Below are positions 1-13,400 of a stretch of 64,000 bases of DNA, piece after piece; the first letter of the stretch is position 1; each line of letters opens with the position of its first letter. The notes under the pieces were generated by a model. The model ran no database searches, was not told where the DNA came from, and saw only the letters and a program-made list of their open reading frames with translations. The stretch covers positions 3,203,001 to 3,267,000 of the forward strand of contig JASSKH010000038.1 in the NCBI GenBank assembly GCA_031763025.1. Reading direction: 5' to 3'. A program made the position numbers and the translations under genes. Origin of the DNA: Macrocystis pyrifera (lineage: Eukaryota > Sar > Phaeophyceae > Laminariales > Laminariaceae).

Positions 1-141
1 GAGACCGCCTCCCCCCCCCCCTCTTCCTGACGCTTTGGCCACGGCACGGTCGATGTCGGACAGCAAGGCAGCGGCGTTCACCTCGTCGGTTGGACACTGT
101 ACGTCCAATGACAGCCTCGAGCGGGAGCCCAGCAAGTTCAC
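1..141 (-). CDS. PHYLLO: PHYLLO exon: MenD, truncated by the window edge
   Basis: The acceptor TTTCAACAG gives [20 protein letters not shown] and [13 protein letters not shown], continuing NQTIDQ of the previous exon in phase 0. This is the usual NQTI(D/N)QxxLFG..R...DLP.P helix of MenD. The exon ends in a Gly-rich stretch at the window edge, so its end is not seen. Confidence 0.88.
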   Translation of the reverse strand, partial: MNLLGSRSRLSLDVQCPTDEVNAAALLSDIDRAVAKASGRGGGGGGL

Positions 142-2571
142 CTGTTGAAACAAATATTTGGTTCGGTATGATTTGGTTTTTGGTTGATTCTTGGATTTTT
201 TTAGGCATGGTCATGGTTAGGATTGGTTCGGTTTGGTTCGATTCTTGTTTTTAGTTTCCAGTTTTATTTTTTTGGTCGGTTTGGTTTGGTAAGGTTTTGT
301 TACGTTAGGTACCTGGCACGTTTTTGTGCAATGTTTTGTTTTTAGGTTGGTTTGGTTTAATAATAGTAAGATTTAGTTTCATTTGATACCTGGTATGTTT
401 TCGTATATCGTGATCTGGTTCGGTTTGGTTTTGTGACAATAAAGGGGGAGAGTGGAGAAAAAAAAAGGAACAGAAAATAATGCCACATCATGTACCAACA
501 CATGAACACGGAAACAAAAAAGAAAAAAAAACACACACACACACACAGACCACACCTGATCGATCGTCTGGTTGCTTCCTGAGCCCCTGAGCTCCGGTGG
601 TCTGTCGGCCGTGAGCAGGAGCATTGGCAGCGCCGCTGCGTCCGCCTCTGCGGCGGCCGGCAAAAGGTTGGCCACTGCTGTCCCCGAGCTCGTTACCACC
701 GCACATAGCCCCCCCACCCGGCTCCGCCCACCCCTACCTCCACCCCCACCCCACCCCCCACCACCTCCATCAACACCCCGACCCTTACCACCAAAAACTA
801 CCAACATTACCACCGATACCACCACCACTAATACCACCAACACCCCCGCCATCAAACGTAGAAGGGCAGGGGTAGGAGGAGGAGGAGGAGGAGGAGAAAG
901 AGAACGGGGGAGGCGTCATCGTGTCCCCTCCTCCCGCGCGGGCGAAGCCTACGGCGTAGAAACCCGCTCCGCGCTCGTCGTGGTGAGATATCGACACCGC
1001 CGAGGGATGCCTAATGCCACCACAATGTTGGTAAGGGAAGGGAGGGGGGAGAGAGGGGAGGCGTACTCAATTGTTGCTTGCCTTAAGTCAGTTGACCATT
1101 GATCACACAATCCTTTGAGACAGAGCACCGTTCCTACTCCTGATAGACTGACACCTTCAACATTTGGGCGCTCATGACTTTCTTTTCCCGTATATTGCGG
1201 GTCGAGGCCAGGTGGAGGGTGCAGGGGACGGGCGATTTTGCGTTGACTGTGTCTTGCGTCGTCTGCCGCTGTCGATGTGATTGATTGATACAACTTCAGA
1301 AACGTCCGAGGGGACTATACTGCAATTCAGAGTCAACGCCGACTTGCACCCGTGTTTTAGTTAACAAAAAATCGTCTGTAGACTGACAAGCAGAAAGGAG
1401 GGGATAATGACAGGGACCAGTTGGGAAAACAGTACTACACATACATCGAAGGAGAAAGAGGGAAACTAATGCCCGCACCCCCTCGCCACCCGCCAGTCTC
1501 CCCACTCCCCCCCCCCACCCCACCAATACAGCAGCCATACCATGCTACAACCCATCACATCACACAACACCACACAGCACCCCCGCCAGCACCCCCGATT
1601 CCCACCTTCACCCCCCCCCCCCCCCTCCCCCCGGGCACCGCTCCCCCTCCCCGTTATCACACTACATCAAACTAAACTAAATCAAACCGAACTTAATCAC
1701 ACCACCGCGACCAAACCACTCTACAACACGCCAAGCGCGCCACACCCCACTATCCTAAAAACAACACTGCATAATACACAGGACAGTACACATTCGCCAT
1801 CGCATAAAACAGCGCCAACAACACCCACCACCCACCGTCCCAAACACCCCACCCCAATCATCACACCATGCCGTACCATACCGTATCAAACCGAACCAAA
1901 CCAAACCACACAATACCATACCACACCATACCATACCGTACCATGCCACGCCATGCCAAACCAAGCCAAACCAAACAATACCAAACCATACCATACCATA
2001 CCATCCACCGTACAACCGAGCAAACCCCCCCACGCCAAACCAAACCAAAACAACCCAACCCGAATGGAACGAAACGAAACCAAGCCAGACCACACCAAAT
2101 GATACCAAACCAAACCAAACCAAACCATACCCTACAATCCCATCGCATCCCGTATCAAACCATACTATACCTTCCCATACCATACCATACCACGACACGC
2201 CAAACCAAGCCGAAGCAAACCACCCAACCCTAAACAAAACCAAACCACATCACACCACACCATCGCCCACAAAACCAGATCACCCAACCCCCCAATCCCC
2301 AACCCCCCTGCCCCCCCCAACCCCGCCCCAACCAAAGCAAACCACCCCACTCCAAAACCAAACCACACACCGCCAAAGCTCACCTAGCGATGGCCACCGC
2401 AAGAGGAGTTGAGCGAGATCCGGGGCAAACGCAGAATCGAGTGACCCCCAGCCTCACCAGCTCCTCGACTACCAGCGCGCCCCACAGCGAGTTTACGTTG
2501 GGCAGACGGCGTAACGCTCGAACGGGTTTAGGGTGAAACAGAGACAGAAAATTCTTCATCTGTATGGCAAA

Positions 2572-2612
<41 letters not shown>

Positions 2613-5600
2613 GGAGGGGGGAGGCAGAGAGGAGGGTAGGGAGAGGAGGGGAGCGGGGGGTTGGGGAGGGACTAGTTGGGGAGAGGTGGCAGCGGCGGGG
2701 GGGGGAAGGGGGGGGGGTGTTCTCATTATCATGCATGGCCGTAGTCGTATGACCATAGACCCTCGCATCCCTACAGTGCCGCGACGGAGCACGCCGGGTT
2801 TTTTACCGACCAGACAGGCATTGCTCGCACCAAACGCGAAGCGCGCCGTAAATGTGTTGGGCGCGTTGCATGGACGGGTGAGCCGCATCCTACCGAGAAC
2901 CGCTTGTGAGGCGGGCTTAGGAAACCTTGTGCATGTTTTCTCGCACGCGAATGATAGCGTCGAAAGACTTGGTTCTGCTCTCCGGCGTGGCCACTCCCAG
3001 AGACAGCAGTGAGCATGCTGTGCAACTGCCTCCTGTGGGTGTCTGGTTATATGCACACTGCCGTGCCATACGACCATCCCCCTAGTGCGGAGCCACGGTT
3101 CTCCACCCCGCACAACTAAACCTCACTCGACCACCGTCCAGGGTGACCTCCGAAAAAAAAAAAAAAAAAAGCCAAGAAACGGTAGACGGTACCCTGGTTG
3201 TCTGGCTCAAGCAGCGGGTGGGGGAGGGTGGGTGGTGGTGTGGTGGCTCGGGAGAAGAGGGAGTTGTGGACTGGGGGAGGGGTAATGGTGGCGTAGGAGA
3301 GGGGGGGGGGGGGGGGGGGGGGGGAGTGGCCTGGAAGGAGAGAAGTTGCTTCCTCTCTTTTGAGATACATACTGGGTGTTCTTGGTTCACCCAAAAGAGG
3401 GCGGCACGAGGTGTTGTACAGTATATTGAGCACCTGGTATTGATTATTATTCGCGATGGTGGGTTTGATCGTTCATCGTTGACCGTTGATCGTCGGTCGT
3501 TGGTCGATGATCGTTGATTGAGGATCGTTGGTCGATGATTCGTTGGTTGACGATCGTTGGTCGATGATTCGCCACGGTGAACTCTTGCCCTAGCCCCCGG
3601 TGTCTGTATAAAATATTACTAAAAACGACAAAACACTGATACGTACCAGGTATAACATTACGTGCCAATGCTAAGAACACGCACATGATAACGGTGCTAC
3701 AATAGTACGGCAGGTATCAGTATGTCAGTGTACAAAAAAAATAGATAGGAAACACAAGAGAGCACACCACAGACCAATCCAACCCGACGCACGGCAAAGT
3801 CAAGTCAAGCCACGTCGAGTCAAGATAACACAAACACGAGAAAAGCGATAACCCAACCCCACCCAGCCCAACCCAACCAAACCCAATACAATCCAACTCT
3901 CAGCCCAACGCAACCCAACGCAACCCAACGCAAAACCAAAACGCGTATTGTACGTAACCAACCTCCAGTACACAACTCGCAAAGTCTACGTTTCTCCCAT
4001 TGTGCTTTGTCTGCTGTTTGCTTCGTTGAGCAACTTTCGCTCAGTTTGGCCGGTGTTCTTCAAGTCCCCCAAAAAAGCCCAATAATGCCAGCAACAGTTT
4101 ATACTCTACAAAGCCCAATTATGCTTCTTCTATGCCACAAAAGCCCAATTATGCTTCTTCTATGCTACAAAAGCCCAACCATGCTACGTTTACTAAAGCC
4201 CAAATGTGTTTTTTTTTACAAAGGTCCAAAATATGCTACTGCTTGTATATACCTTTATGCCGTTTAAAATAAAACAAACTGCACATACATATGCTGAAAA
4301 AATATGCCAGCATACCACCCCGAACGGCAATATAAGCGCCATTTGGACTCTGATGTCAATATAATACGTAGCTTACATTCCCGGTCATCAGAGCGCAGTA
4401 TAGGCCTCGCAAAACAAAAATCACCTATTAGCAGTACGAGCAAGCCTCAGGGCGTGTCCGAACATAATCGAAAATCGAAAATGAAAATCGAAATGGAAAA
4501 CCAAAACAAAACGAGGCGTTGATTGGTCCCTGACCCAAAAAAAATGTTCCCCCTCGTTTTTTTTTTTTTTAGGTTCAAAGAAAACGGATGATGTGCAACC
4601 CATTGTCAAAACAAAAAAGCATCCGCTTAGATTCGAAAAGAAAATCGAAAAAACACGAACAGCAATAATGTAGCGTGTCCCACTGAGCAGCGCAGCCGTA
4701 CACAGCACACGACCCACAGCTGGCACAGCCGCACAGCTGCCCCCTAACGAGCTAGCAGGAGAACCGCAACACCAGCCCCGATGTTGGCGGGCCTTTGTTT
4801 CCCGGCGTTAGAGTCAAAGCGAACATAGTTTGAGGATAATTCAGGGCGATGTCCTCGAGAGCGAGGTAGGAATTTCATTCTCAGAACCAGGAAAAAAAAA
4901 AAGTTTGATCCCGGGGCGTCAACGTTGGACGCGCCACCACCTCCATGGGAGGACCAACGACCTCCCGGAATCGAATTGCCGTCGCGTTTGCCTGCTTCTC
5001 TGGTGGATCCGTGTGATGCCGAGCGCTAGATTGCCGGATGTGTGCAAGGTTTTGAACGGCCCGTAAGTTGTGCTCTCCGTTGTTTTTCGCCCGGATTTCT
5101 ATTTTCACGTTTCGATTCTGTTAGGACACCACCTCGTCTGAAATACTCCCGAAAACGCAAGCATCTCGAATTTTCGATTTGCGACTACGATTCTGTTTCG
5201 GACGCGCCGTTAGAATTGTGAATCGTGACAGCATCCTTCTTCAACCTTGAGCATACACTGTTAATAGAATATAGAGTTTAGTGTTTCGCTCGCCGCTGAG
5301 CACAGGTTCTAAAGCCCAACTTCTCAAGGCTCTTCGAAAAAAGAGCATTATATTCTTGTTTCTTCTTAATAGGCCAGTCTTTATCCGTGGGCTTCTACTG
5401 CTGTATAGTGGGTATAATCGTACGCACCTTGACCCCTGTCTCGGCCCACTCCGACCTCGCCGTCGACCCTGGCACGATGCCTGCCCCCGCAAACAAAGTA
5501 ATTTCGGACGAAGAAGATGACCCTACCCCTACAACCCCCCCCCCCCCCCCCCCAGCGGTGGTGGTCGTGACGAGGGCGCTGCGGATAGCGACGGCAAATT

Positions 5601-8600
5601 CCCGCGCGCCGGCAGACAAGTATCCCACCGGGCCCGCATAGAAACCTCTGTGTGGCGTGCGATAGAGCAGGCAGTGATACAGAGGTCATGTATTGTGTGT
5701 TTTCGTTGCTTGGTTGTTGTGATATTCTTTGATAGTTTGTGATTTTTAGTTTTGTTTTTCGGTAAGAGGTGAAATGAAAATGAAAATGAACCCCAATCTC
5801 CTGCGCGCTCCCGGCAGATATGTATCCCACTGGGCTGGCTTACAAGCCTTCTGTATGTGCATGCTTGTCTGCGTGTGCGCCATACTTTGTATGGTAGAAT
5901 GGCGTCCTGTGCTCTCTTACCTGTCGAAGCCTTCGACCTCCCCGATGACGGAGTAGGTCACGTCCCGCGGCTCCCCGCAAACAGCAGCCGTCGGGTGCAT
6001 CTCCTCCAGTAACGCCCTCCCGGCGCCTATCCACTCCCCCTCCACCTCCTCCTTCTCGCTCGCCCCTCCCCCTCCTCCTCTTCCTCCCCCTCCTTCACCT
6101 TCTCTTCCTCCTCCTCTGCCTCCTCCTCCCCCTCTTCCTCCTTCTCGTCCCCCCCCCCCCCCCCCCCCCCAACCCGGTTCTCTCTCGAGCAAGGGTTTGT
6201 ACCTTGATAGGTGGTGGCGACAAACCGGACACCTTGGCATTGACCGGACCATCGCCGTTGGAGTTTAGTGTTGCTGTGATGCGCCTGATATCGATAACGA
6301 TAACGGAAACGACGACGGAAAAATATACGATAACGATATTAATACTGGCGAAAGCGGAGTATATCTACGTTCACGAGAGATGCATGTTTTGTTCACAACC
6401 GACGGAATTATTTATTTATAGTCATGGGCTCTACCGACGGAAACTAATAGCTGAAGTTGCCCAGAGGCAAGAGAGAAGAGAAGAACGGCCGCACTCGTCC
6501 CGCGCCCCCGCCTAGCTTCTCGTGATAGGTGCACAAGCAGAGCACGGCACTGCTCGCTGCCGATTGATAGGCCTAGAGGCTAGGTCTACTGTTGTGGTTT
6601 CGATAACGATATCAATACTGACACGCCAATAACAACGGCAAATATAACAGTGACTACGATAACGAAGGCAACGGGGGAAACGATAACGATATCGATACCG
6701 AAAACTAAAATCGACGGCCGCGATTACGACAACTACGACGGCAACGATGACGCCAAAATCAAACAACAAAAAATCAAGCAAATCAAACACGAAATACATA
6801 CTACATGTATCTTTTTTCGTGCGCCCTGGTCGATATATATGCCTTTCATTTTTTGGACTGCTGTATAGACTTCAAAACTTATCCGGTTGGTGCGGCCCTC
6901 GTTTTCGTTTCAGCTGCACCAAAACGCCGTCGGATCTAAACTTGCGTCACCCTCACCCCCACATACAAATGCCTCCGAAGGGAAACCTGATACTACATCA
7001 TATACGTACGATTACAGCTGCACCTGTTGATGTACCAGGTATATCTTTACCTGCAAATATGCTGCACGTGGGTGAGTCGCTTGAGACAAGCCTCAGAGCA
7101 CTCCAGGTCGACGGCACCCGCACGACGGAGCGCTGCCGACACGTAGTCAGCCGTAATCGCATTCTCCCGCATTTCCTATTTCAAACAACGTAAAGAACGA
7201 GGACAAGGACAAGTGAAACGATAAGAATAGGAACAAGAACAAGAGCAAAAACAATAAAAAAACAAAAACATGAACAAGAACGAAAGCAAAACAAGCACAG
7301 CAGCAGCAACAGGTGGGGGGGGAGAGAGAGAGAGAGAAAAGGGGGGGTACTCATTTGATGCTTGCCTTAGTCATTTGACAATTGACCACGCATACCTTTA
7401 TTTCTCTCTCTTCTCCCTCTCCCTCCCCCTGTCTCTCTTTCCCCTCCGTTCCTCCCCTTCCTCCCTCCCTCCGTCCGTCCTCCCTCCCTGACCCCCCCCC
7501 CCCTTTCCCCCCAAATTCCCCCCTCTGACCTTCTCACTACCCATGAGCTCCTCCCCTAGCCGTACATCCTCAGCTGGGGTGTCTCCCCTCGCCCTCGTAC
7601 CCGCCAGCGCCTCCGTAACCACTGTAGACCCCTTGGACAGAAACAGGCGCTCCGGCGTGCAGCCCAGAAACGCCGTGCTCGCATCGGGCTTCGAGAGGGT
7701 TTTGAAGTGAAATATATATATATTGACAGACAGGGGAGGTGGAGGATTAGTTCGAGCGAAATTTCACCTGGCTTCTAGAGGATTTCGTATTGAAATTAGC
7801 ATTTTGTAGTGAAACGTCGCAAGCAGGAGGCGTACTCATGCCCATGTGTACATGGCCATAGTCGTATGACCACCCAAGCAGGATGGGGGGGGGGGTGTAC
7901 CTGGTACTCGATATCATACATGGCCATAGCCGCATAACCATATAGCACCATCGCATCCCTGCAATGCCAGGACGGAGCACATCGGGTTTTCATCGACCAG
8001 GCAGGCATTGCTTGCACCAAGCGTGAACCGCCGTGAGGTGTTCGGCGAGTCGCATGGAGGGTGAGCTGCATCCTACTGCGAACCGCTTGTGAGGCGTACT
8101 TGCACATGGATGACAGCTTCAATGAGCAGTTGGGGGGGGGGGGGGGAGGAGGGGGGGGCTTGAGAGATGCGGGCGGGTGAGGAGGCTGGGGGGAGGGAGG
8201 GGTGTCTGTGATCACTCTTTAACCTTAGCTCATAATTCCAAGTGTAACAACTGTACAGTAATACTTTATTGTCCGGAGAACGAGGGGTACGTTGCGGAAA
8301 AATTGGAGCGCAGCGCGCGTGGGTCGACTTAGCACCTACAGCACAGCACAGCAGTTTATTGCAGTACGCGCACGAGAGTATCGGTACGCTACACATACAC
8401 CACTCACTCAACACAGGTACTACGGGGGAGCAGTAAATAGGACCAAATAATGTTAGTAAAAATAGGAAAATAAATAGGTTTACGTCTGTACCGTAGGTCC
8501 TACCAGGTATGTTTTATGCTCCCCCCGTAATATTTCTTTAATAGTAGTACGTGCAGGCAGAAGAGTTTCATCACTACTAACACCAAACTACACTAGGTGC

Positions 8601-10310
8601 ACTGCCGCACAGTACAGCAGTACGGTACACTAAACTCAAGCGCCCCACACAGTGCATATACTACAAGTACAAGCAAAACAGTCCGCTCTATACTCACATC
8701 ACCGCAGCACGCTAGACGCTATCGACAACTGTACGCTACACACGACGCACAGCCTATAGAGCCAACACAACACCCGTCCCACACAGGTCAACCCTTTTAG
8801 TAATACTTAAAGTAAGTGCAGTCCCGTTTTGGGGACAAAGTACTTGGAATTACACTGATCTGTCCCCAAATCGGGACTGCAGTACTATTACGGGGGTCCA
8901 TAGTTAATAGGGCCTATTGTATACATAAAAACCTACCAGGTATATCGTATATTTACCTATTTTTACTAGCAATATTTGGTCCTATTTACTATGGTCCCCC
9001 GTAATAGAGGGGTTAACTATTGTGACGGACAGAGTAGTGGTCCCTCTATAGTGCCGGTTGAGTATGGCATAGTGCCGGTTGAGTATGGTATAGTGCCGGT
9101 TGAATATGGCATAGTGCCGGCTGCCCGCTATGGTGCCGATGAATTCGCTTGGCATATCAGATGGGAATCAACCAGTGTGGCAATATGCGGAGTAATTAGT
9201 GCCGGTTGGTTGCCGCTGTAGTGCCGGTATTGTCGTCTGGTACATGCCTACTGGCACTATAGAGGCAAGCGGCACTACCGTATTCTCCTTGCACTCTCCT
9301 GCTGACCCTGCATCACATCCCAGGGAGGCGCTCTCTATACCGGAGTAAACTGGTGGCGTTTTACTGCGGGCCGCGATCCGGAAATAACTCTTCCCTCAGT
9401 TGACCTTAAAACCGCGGCGGATGTTGTACCTATCTCACAAACAAACCCGCCCAAAAATGAGGCTCTCCCGTAAAATTCCACGTACGTGTGTTCGAAACAT
9501 AAAGGATAGACCACTGAGCTACTCAGTCTTATCCTTTATGTTTCGAACAAAACCTGTTTAATCGAACAACGTGTTGGGCTGTTCGGCTTTGCACGTAAAC
9601 GAACTACGGTTGTAGATATGTACAGGAGGAATTGTTGTCGATACGTACATACTACATATGGTCTACATTGTACCAGTTGGCAACAGGGTCCCCGTTGGGC
9701 CTCCGGCGAGCTCCTGCGGACGGCTGACTATGTTTCTGCACCACTAGGTGGGAGCAGGGTACCAAATGGGATGGGCCGGCCCGCTGCGGGGTCAAAGTGC
9801 CAAGCGGGAACACGGGACGCCAGGAGGGGAAAAAAAAAAATTACGCGCAAATACGAACAGCCCGGCACGTTACGCGTCATTCTACAGAAGGTGAGGCTAA
9901 AATTGAGGGACAAGGAAACCGAGTTTAGCCGAGTACCTGCAAGCAGAAGAGGAACCCGTAGTGGCCTCTGAAGCGCACGAGGACGTCTGCTGGAGACAGC
10001 ACCACGGGGAAGCGCAGTTTGGCCGTTCGGGCCAACACAACCTTAGAGTACCTGAAAAAAATTGCAATACCGCGCCGGAGGCAGTGGAAGTGGTGCTATT
10101 AAATAGGTGTATCGTAGTAGTGGCGGTAGGGAGAGGGATAGAGCTAGGAGGAGGAGTAGCGGTAGTAGTATCATACTGGAGTAGTAGCACATAGTAGTGG
10201 TAGCGGTATTGGTAGTCACAGTAGTAGTAGTAGCAGCAGCACTAGTAGTAGCAATAACAGTGATAGCAACAGTGGTAGAAGCAATAGTACTAGGTACCAG
10301 CAGCAGCAGC

Positions 10311-10384
<74 letters not shown>

Positions 10385-10385
10385 C

Positions 10386-10452
<67 letters not shown>

Positions 10453-13400
10453 TCAATAATAATGGTTGTAGTCGCAGACTAGTGGCGGTAACATTACTAT
10501 TAGTGACAATGTGATAATAGGCTAGACTCGTATAGCACCTTTTGTTTTCCATGTCGTCTAGCCCGCGGTCTATGCCACGCTCCCACCTCCGGTATTCTTC
10601 GCCGTCGGTGTTGGTCACCTGCACAGCAGCAAAAACAAAAACAAAAAACCCGGACGTTAGCGAGAAAGCAATTCCAACACAAACCTGAACAACACAAATG
10701 AACACGAACATGAAAACCCAATCAGCTGCAAAACAGCAAAGAACAACACGAAGCACAAACCCAACCACGGACACTATCAACGACAACAAACGCGAACAGC
10801 CCACATAAAAAAACGCACAAAAAAAAACACAAGGCACAGGGAACAGGCCCAATATCATGCGCGACAGAACACAAACATCGAGCGCAAAGTGGGCACCAGG
10901 TCCCCATTCCCCAAGATGGTATACCGCCTCATTACGCTCAAGTTCAAGGTCGCACCCAAGGGTCTGCCACTCCGTTCCGTGTAGACCCGAGGTACCGACT
11001 ATCCTCGGTGCGTATGTGCTCCACACCATAACCACTCAAGAGACAGCCTGCTTGGGGCATCCGCCCCATACTAGCAACAGTAACAACAACAACAACACCA
11101 GTAACAACACCAGCACCAAGTCGTCGGCAAAACAACAGCGACAACAACAAAACCAGCACCAAGCCCATGAACTGGCACAGACACAAGACTAAGCGCAGGT
11201 TCAAGAGCGCAACCAGCAAGCATGGGCACAGAGATACAGACACTGTAAATGACAAGGCACAAGCACAAGTACGACTCGAACATGGCGCACACAAATCGAC
11301 GAGAGGAGGCAACCTAGACGACAAAAAAAAGGATGTGTGTGGGATGCGTGTGATAACGACAATTACGGTGATGAATGATGACGGAAGGCTTTCCTACACC
11401 GGCACACACACGTATAATACGTAAAAAAGCATGCCATAGTACGATATCAACACCCATGCTAAACACGTTACAAGGTACCCTGCACAAGGATACCAGGTAT
11501 GAGGGAACAGGACACGATCTATCAGTGTGCGATTTATTGTTGTGTCGGCTGACAGCGTCACGAACAACCAACGGACCAATCAGGCAACCAACCAAACAAT
11601 CCACCAAGCAACCAAGCAACCAATCAATCAATGAACCAAAGAATAAACCAATCGACCGATCGATCAACCACTTGACCAATCAATATACCAACCAACCAAT
11701 CAATCGGTCAGTTACTCACTCAGGAGATCGCCAGTCGACCAATCAGTATGAAATAAATCAACCAATCAATCAACCAATCAGCGAATGAATCGACACCCCC
11801 ATCGATAGTAACCGAAAAAAAAACTGACTAAAAACATTAAAACAGAAAAAACAAAACACACAAAACACTAAAAACGAACAAAAATATGGGAAAACAGAAA
11901 AAAAGAACTCGCCGGATCGCCTTCCTCCCCCGATGTCAGCGGAAGCGGCAGCTCCGCCTCTTGGCCGGGGCGCACGTACCCGCACGCTATCCTCTCCAGT
12001 GTCCTCGCCGCTCGAGCCCGCGCCGATGCCAGACTCTCCCCCTCCCCTTTCCTCTCCTTCGATATGCCTTCGTCACTTCTGTCGTTTCCGTTACCGCTAT
12101 CGCTACCGTTACCATTACCGTTCCCGTTCACATTATCGTTACTGTTGCTGTTGCAGTTACCGTTACCGCTACCGTTACCGTTGCTGTTACCGTTGCCGAC
12201 ACCGTTACCGTTGCCATTACCGTTGTCATTACCGCTACCACTACCGTTACCGTTATCATCACCGTTACCGATACCATTACCGCTACCATTACCGCTACCA
12301 TTACCGCTACCGATACCATCACCGCTACCGATACCGTTACTACCCGCTAGGGAGGCGATGTCGGGAATGGGGGCTGCAGCGGGAGTTCGTGTTGTCCATC
12401 GTAGGTTGACGGCGAGAGTCGGACCGCTGCTGTCTGCGTTGCCGTCGCTCGCGGCTACTTTTCGTCCATCATTATCATCATCATCATCATCATCGTCGTC
12501 GTCATCATCATTATCATCATCACCATCGTCACCATCATCATCGTCATCGCGACCGTTGTCGGAAACCAGCATGTAGGGGAGGGAGGGGGAGAGGGACGCG
12601 GAGCATGATACACGGCGAGGTAAGGGTAAGGGTACGGTATAAGGGTATAGGGTAGGATACGATAGGATAGGGCAGGATAGGACAGGACAGGAAAGGATAG
12701 GGTAGGGTAGGTAAGGGTGGGGTAAGGGTATAGGATAGAATAGGATAGGACAGGATAGGGTAGGGTAGGGTACGGTAGGGCAGGGTAAGGACAGGAAAGG
12801 ATAGGGTAGGGTAGGTAAGGGTAGGGTAAGGGTATAGGATAGGATAGAATAGGATAGGACAGGATAGGGTAGGGTAGGGTAGGGTAGGGCAGGGTAGGGT
12901 AGGCAAGGGTACCGTAAGGGCAGGGTAGGGTAGGGCAGGGTAGGGTAGGTAGATAAGGGTACGGTAAGGGCGGGGTAGGGTAGGGTAAGGATACAAGGTA
13001 GGGTAGGGTATAGTAGTGTTCGGTAGGGCAAAGGCAGGCGACGGTAAGGATCGTAGGGTAAAATCGCCTCACTACTGAATGGACACCGTCGCGATGAACA
13101 CCGTCACTATTGAGTATGGCATGATTGAATACCCCTAAACTCGTACATTTTTGTATTTTTCAGTACCAAATATACAGTAAACGCATCGCAGCAACAACGC
13201 AACACCCCGACATCATTCACCTCCCCGAGCCACGGTGGACAGCTCAACCAGGGGAAGCACAAGCCAGTGCCCCCCATACGCGCGCCATTGAGGGGACGGC
13301 GTGCCGACGCTCCCCGATGCAGGAACAGAGGAGGCGGGGGGGGTAGCGGCGGTAGCGGCTGCGGTAGCGGCGGCGGCAGCGCCAGTAGTGTCAATTGTTC

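Noticed and set aside
1755-2243. Trp/Tyr/Gly-rich long frames
   Set aside because: Direct translations of the GGTATGG/GGTTTGG low-complexity tract.
10043-11035. 330-codon minus-strand frame with a long Leu run
   Set aside because: It reads through the (AGT)n microsatellite. Only the short 10539-10618 segment is a supported exon.
11868-13031. 387-codon minus-strand frame as one protein
   Set aside because: Its upstream third is the pentamer array and Pro/Tyr/Leu noise; only the 11980-12457 part fits MenF and the neighbouring phases.
12612-13035. Internal telomere-like repeat
   Set aside because: The array is mixed GGGTA/GGATA pentamers without exact (TTAGGG)n or (TTTAGGG)n runs; called a degenerate microsatellite.
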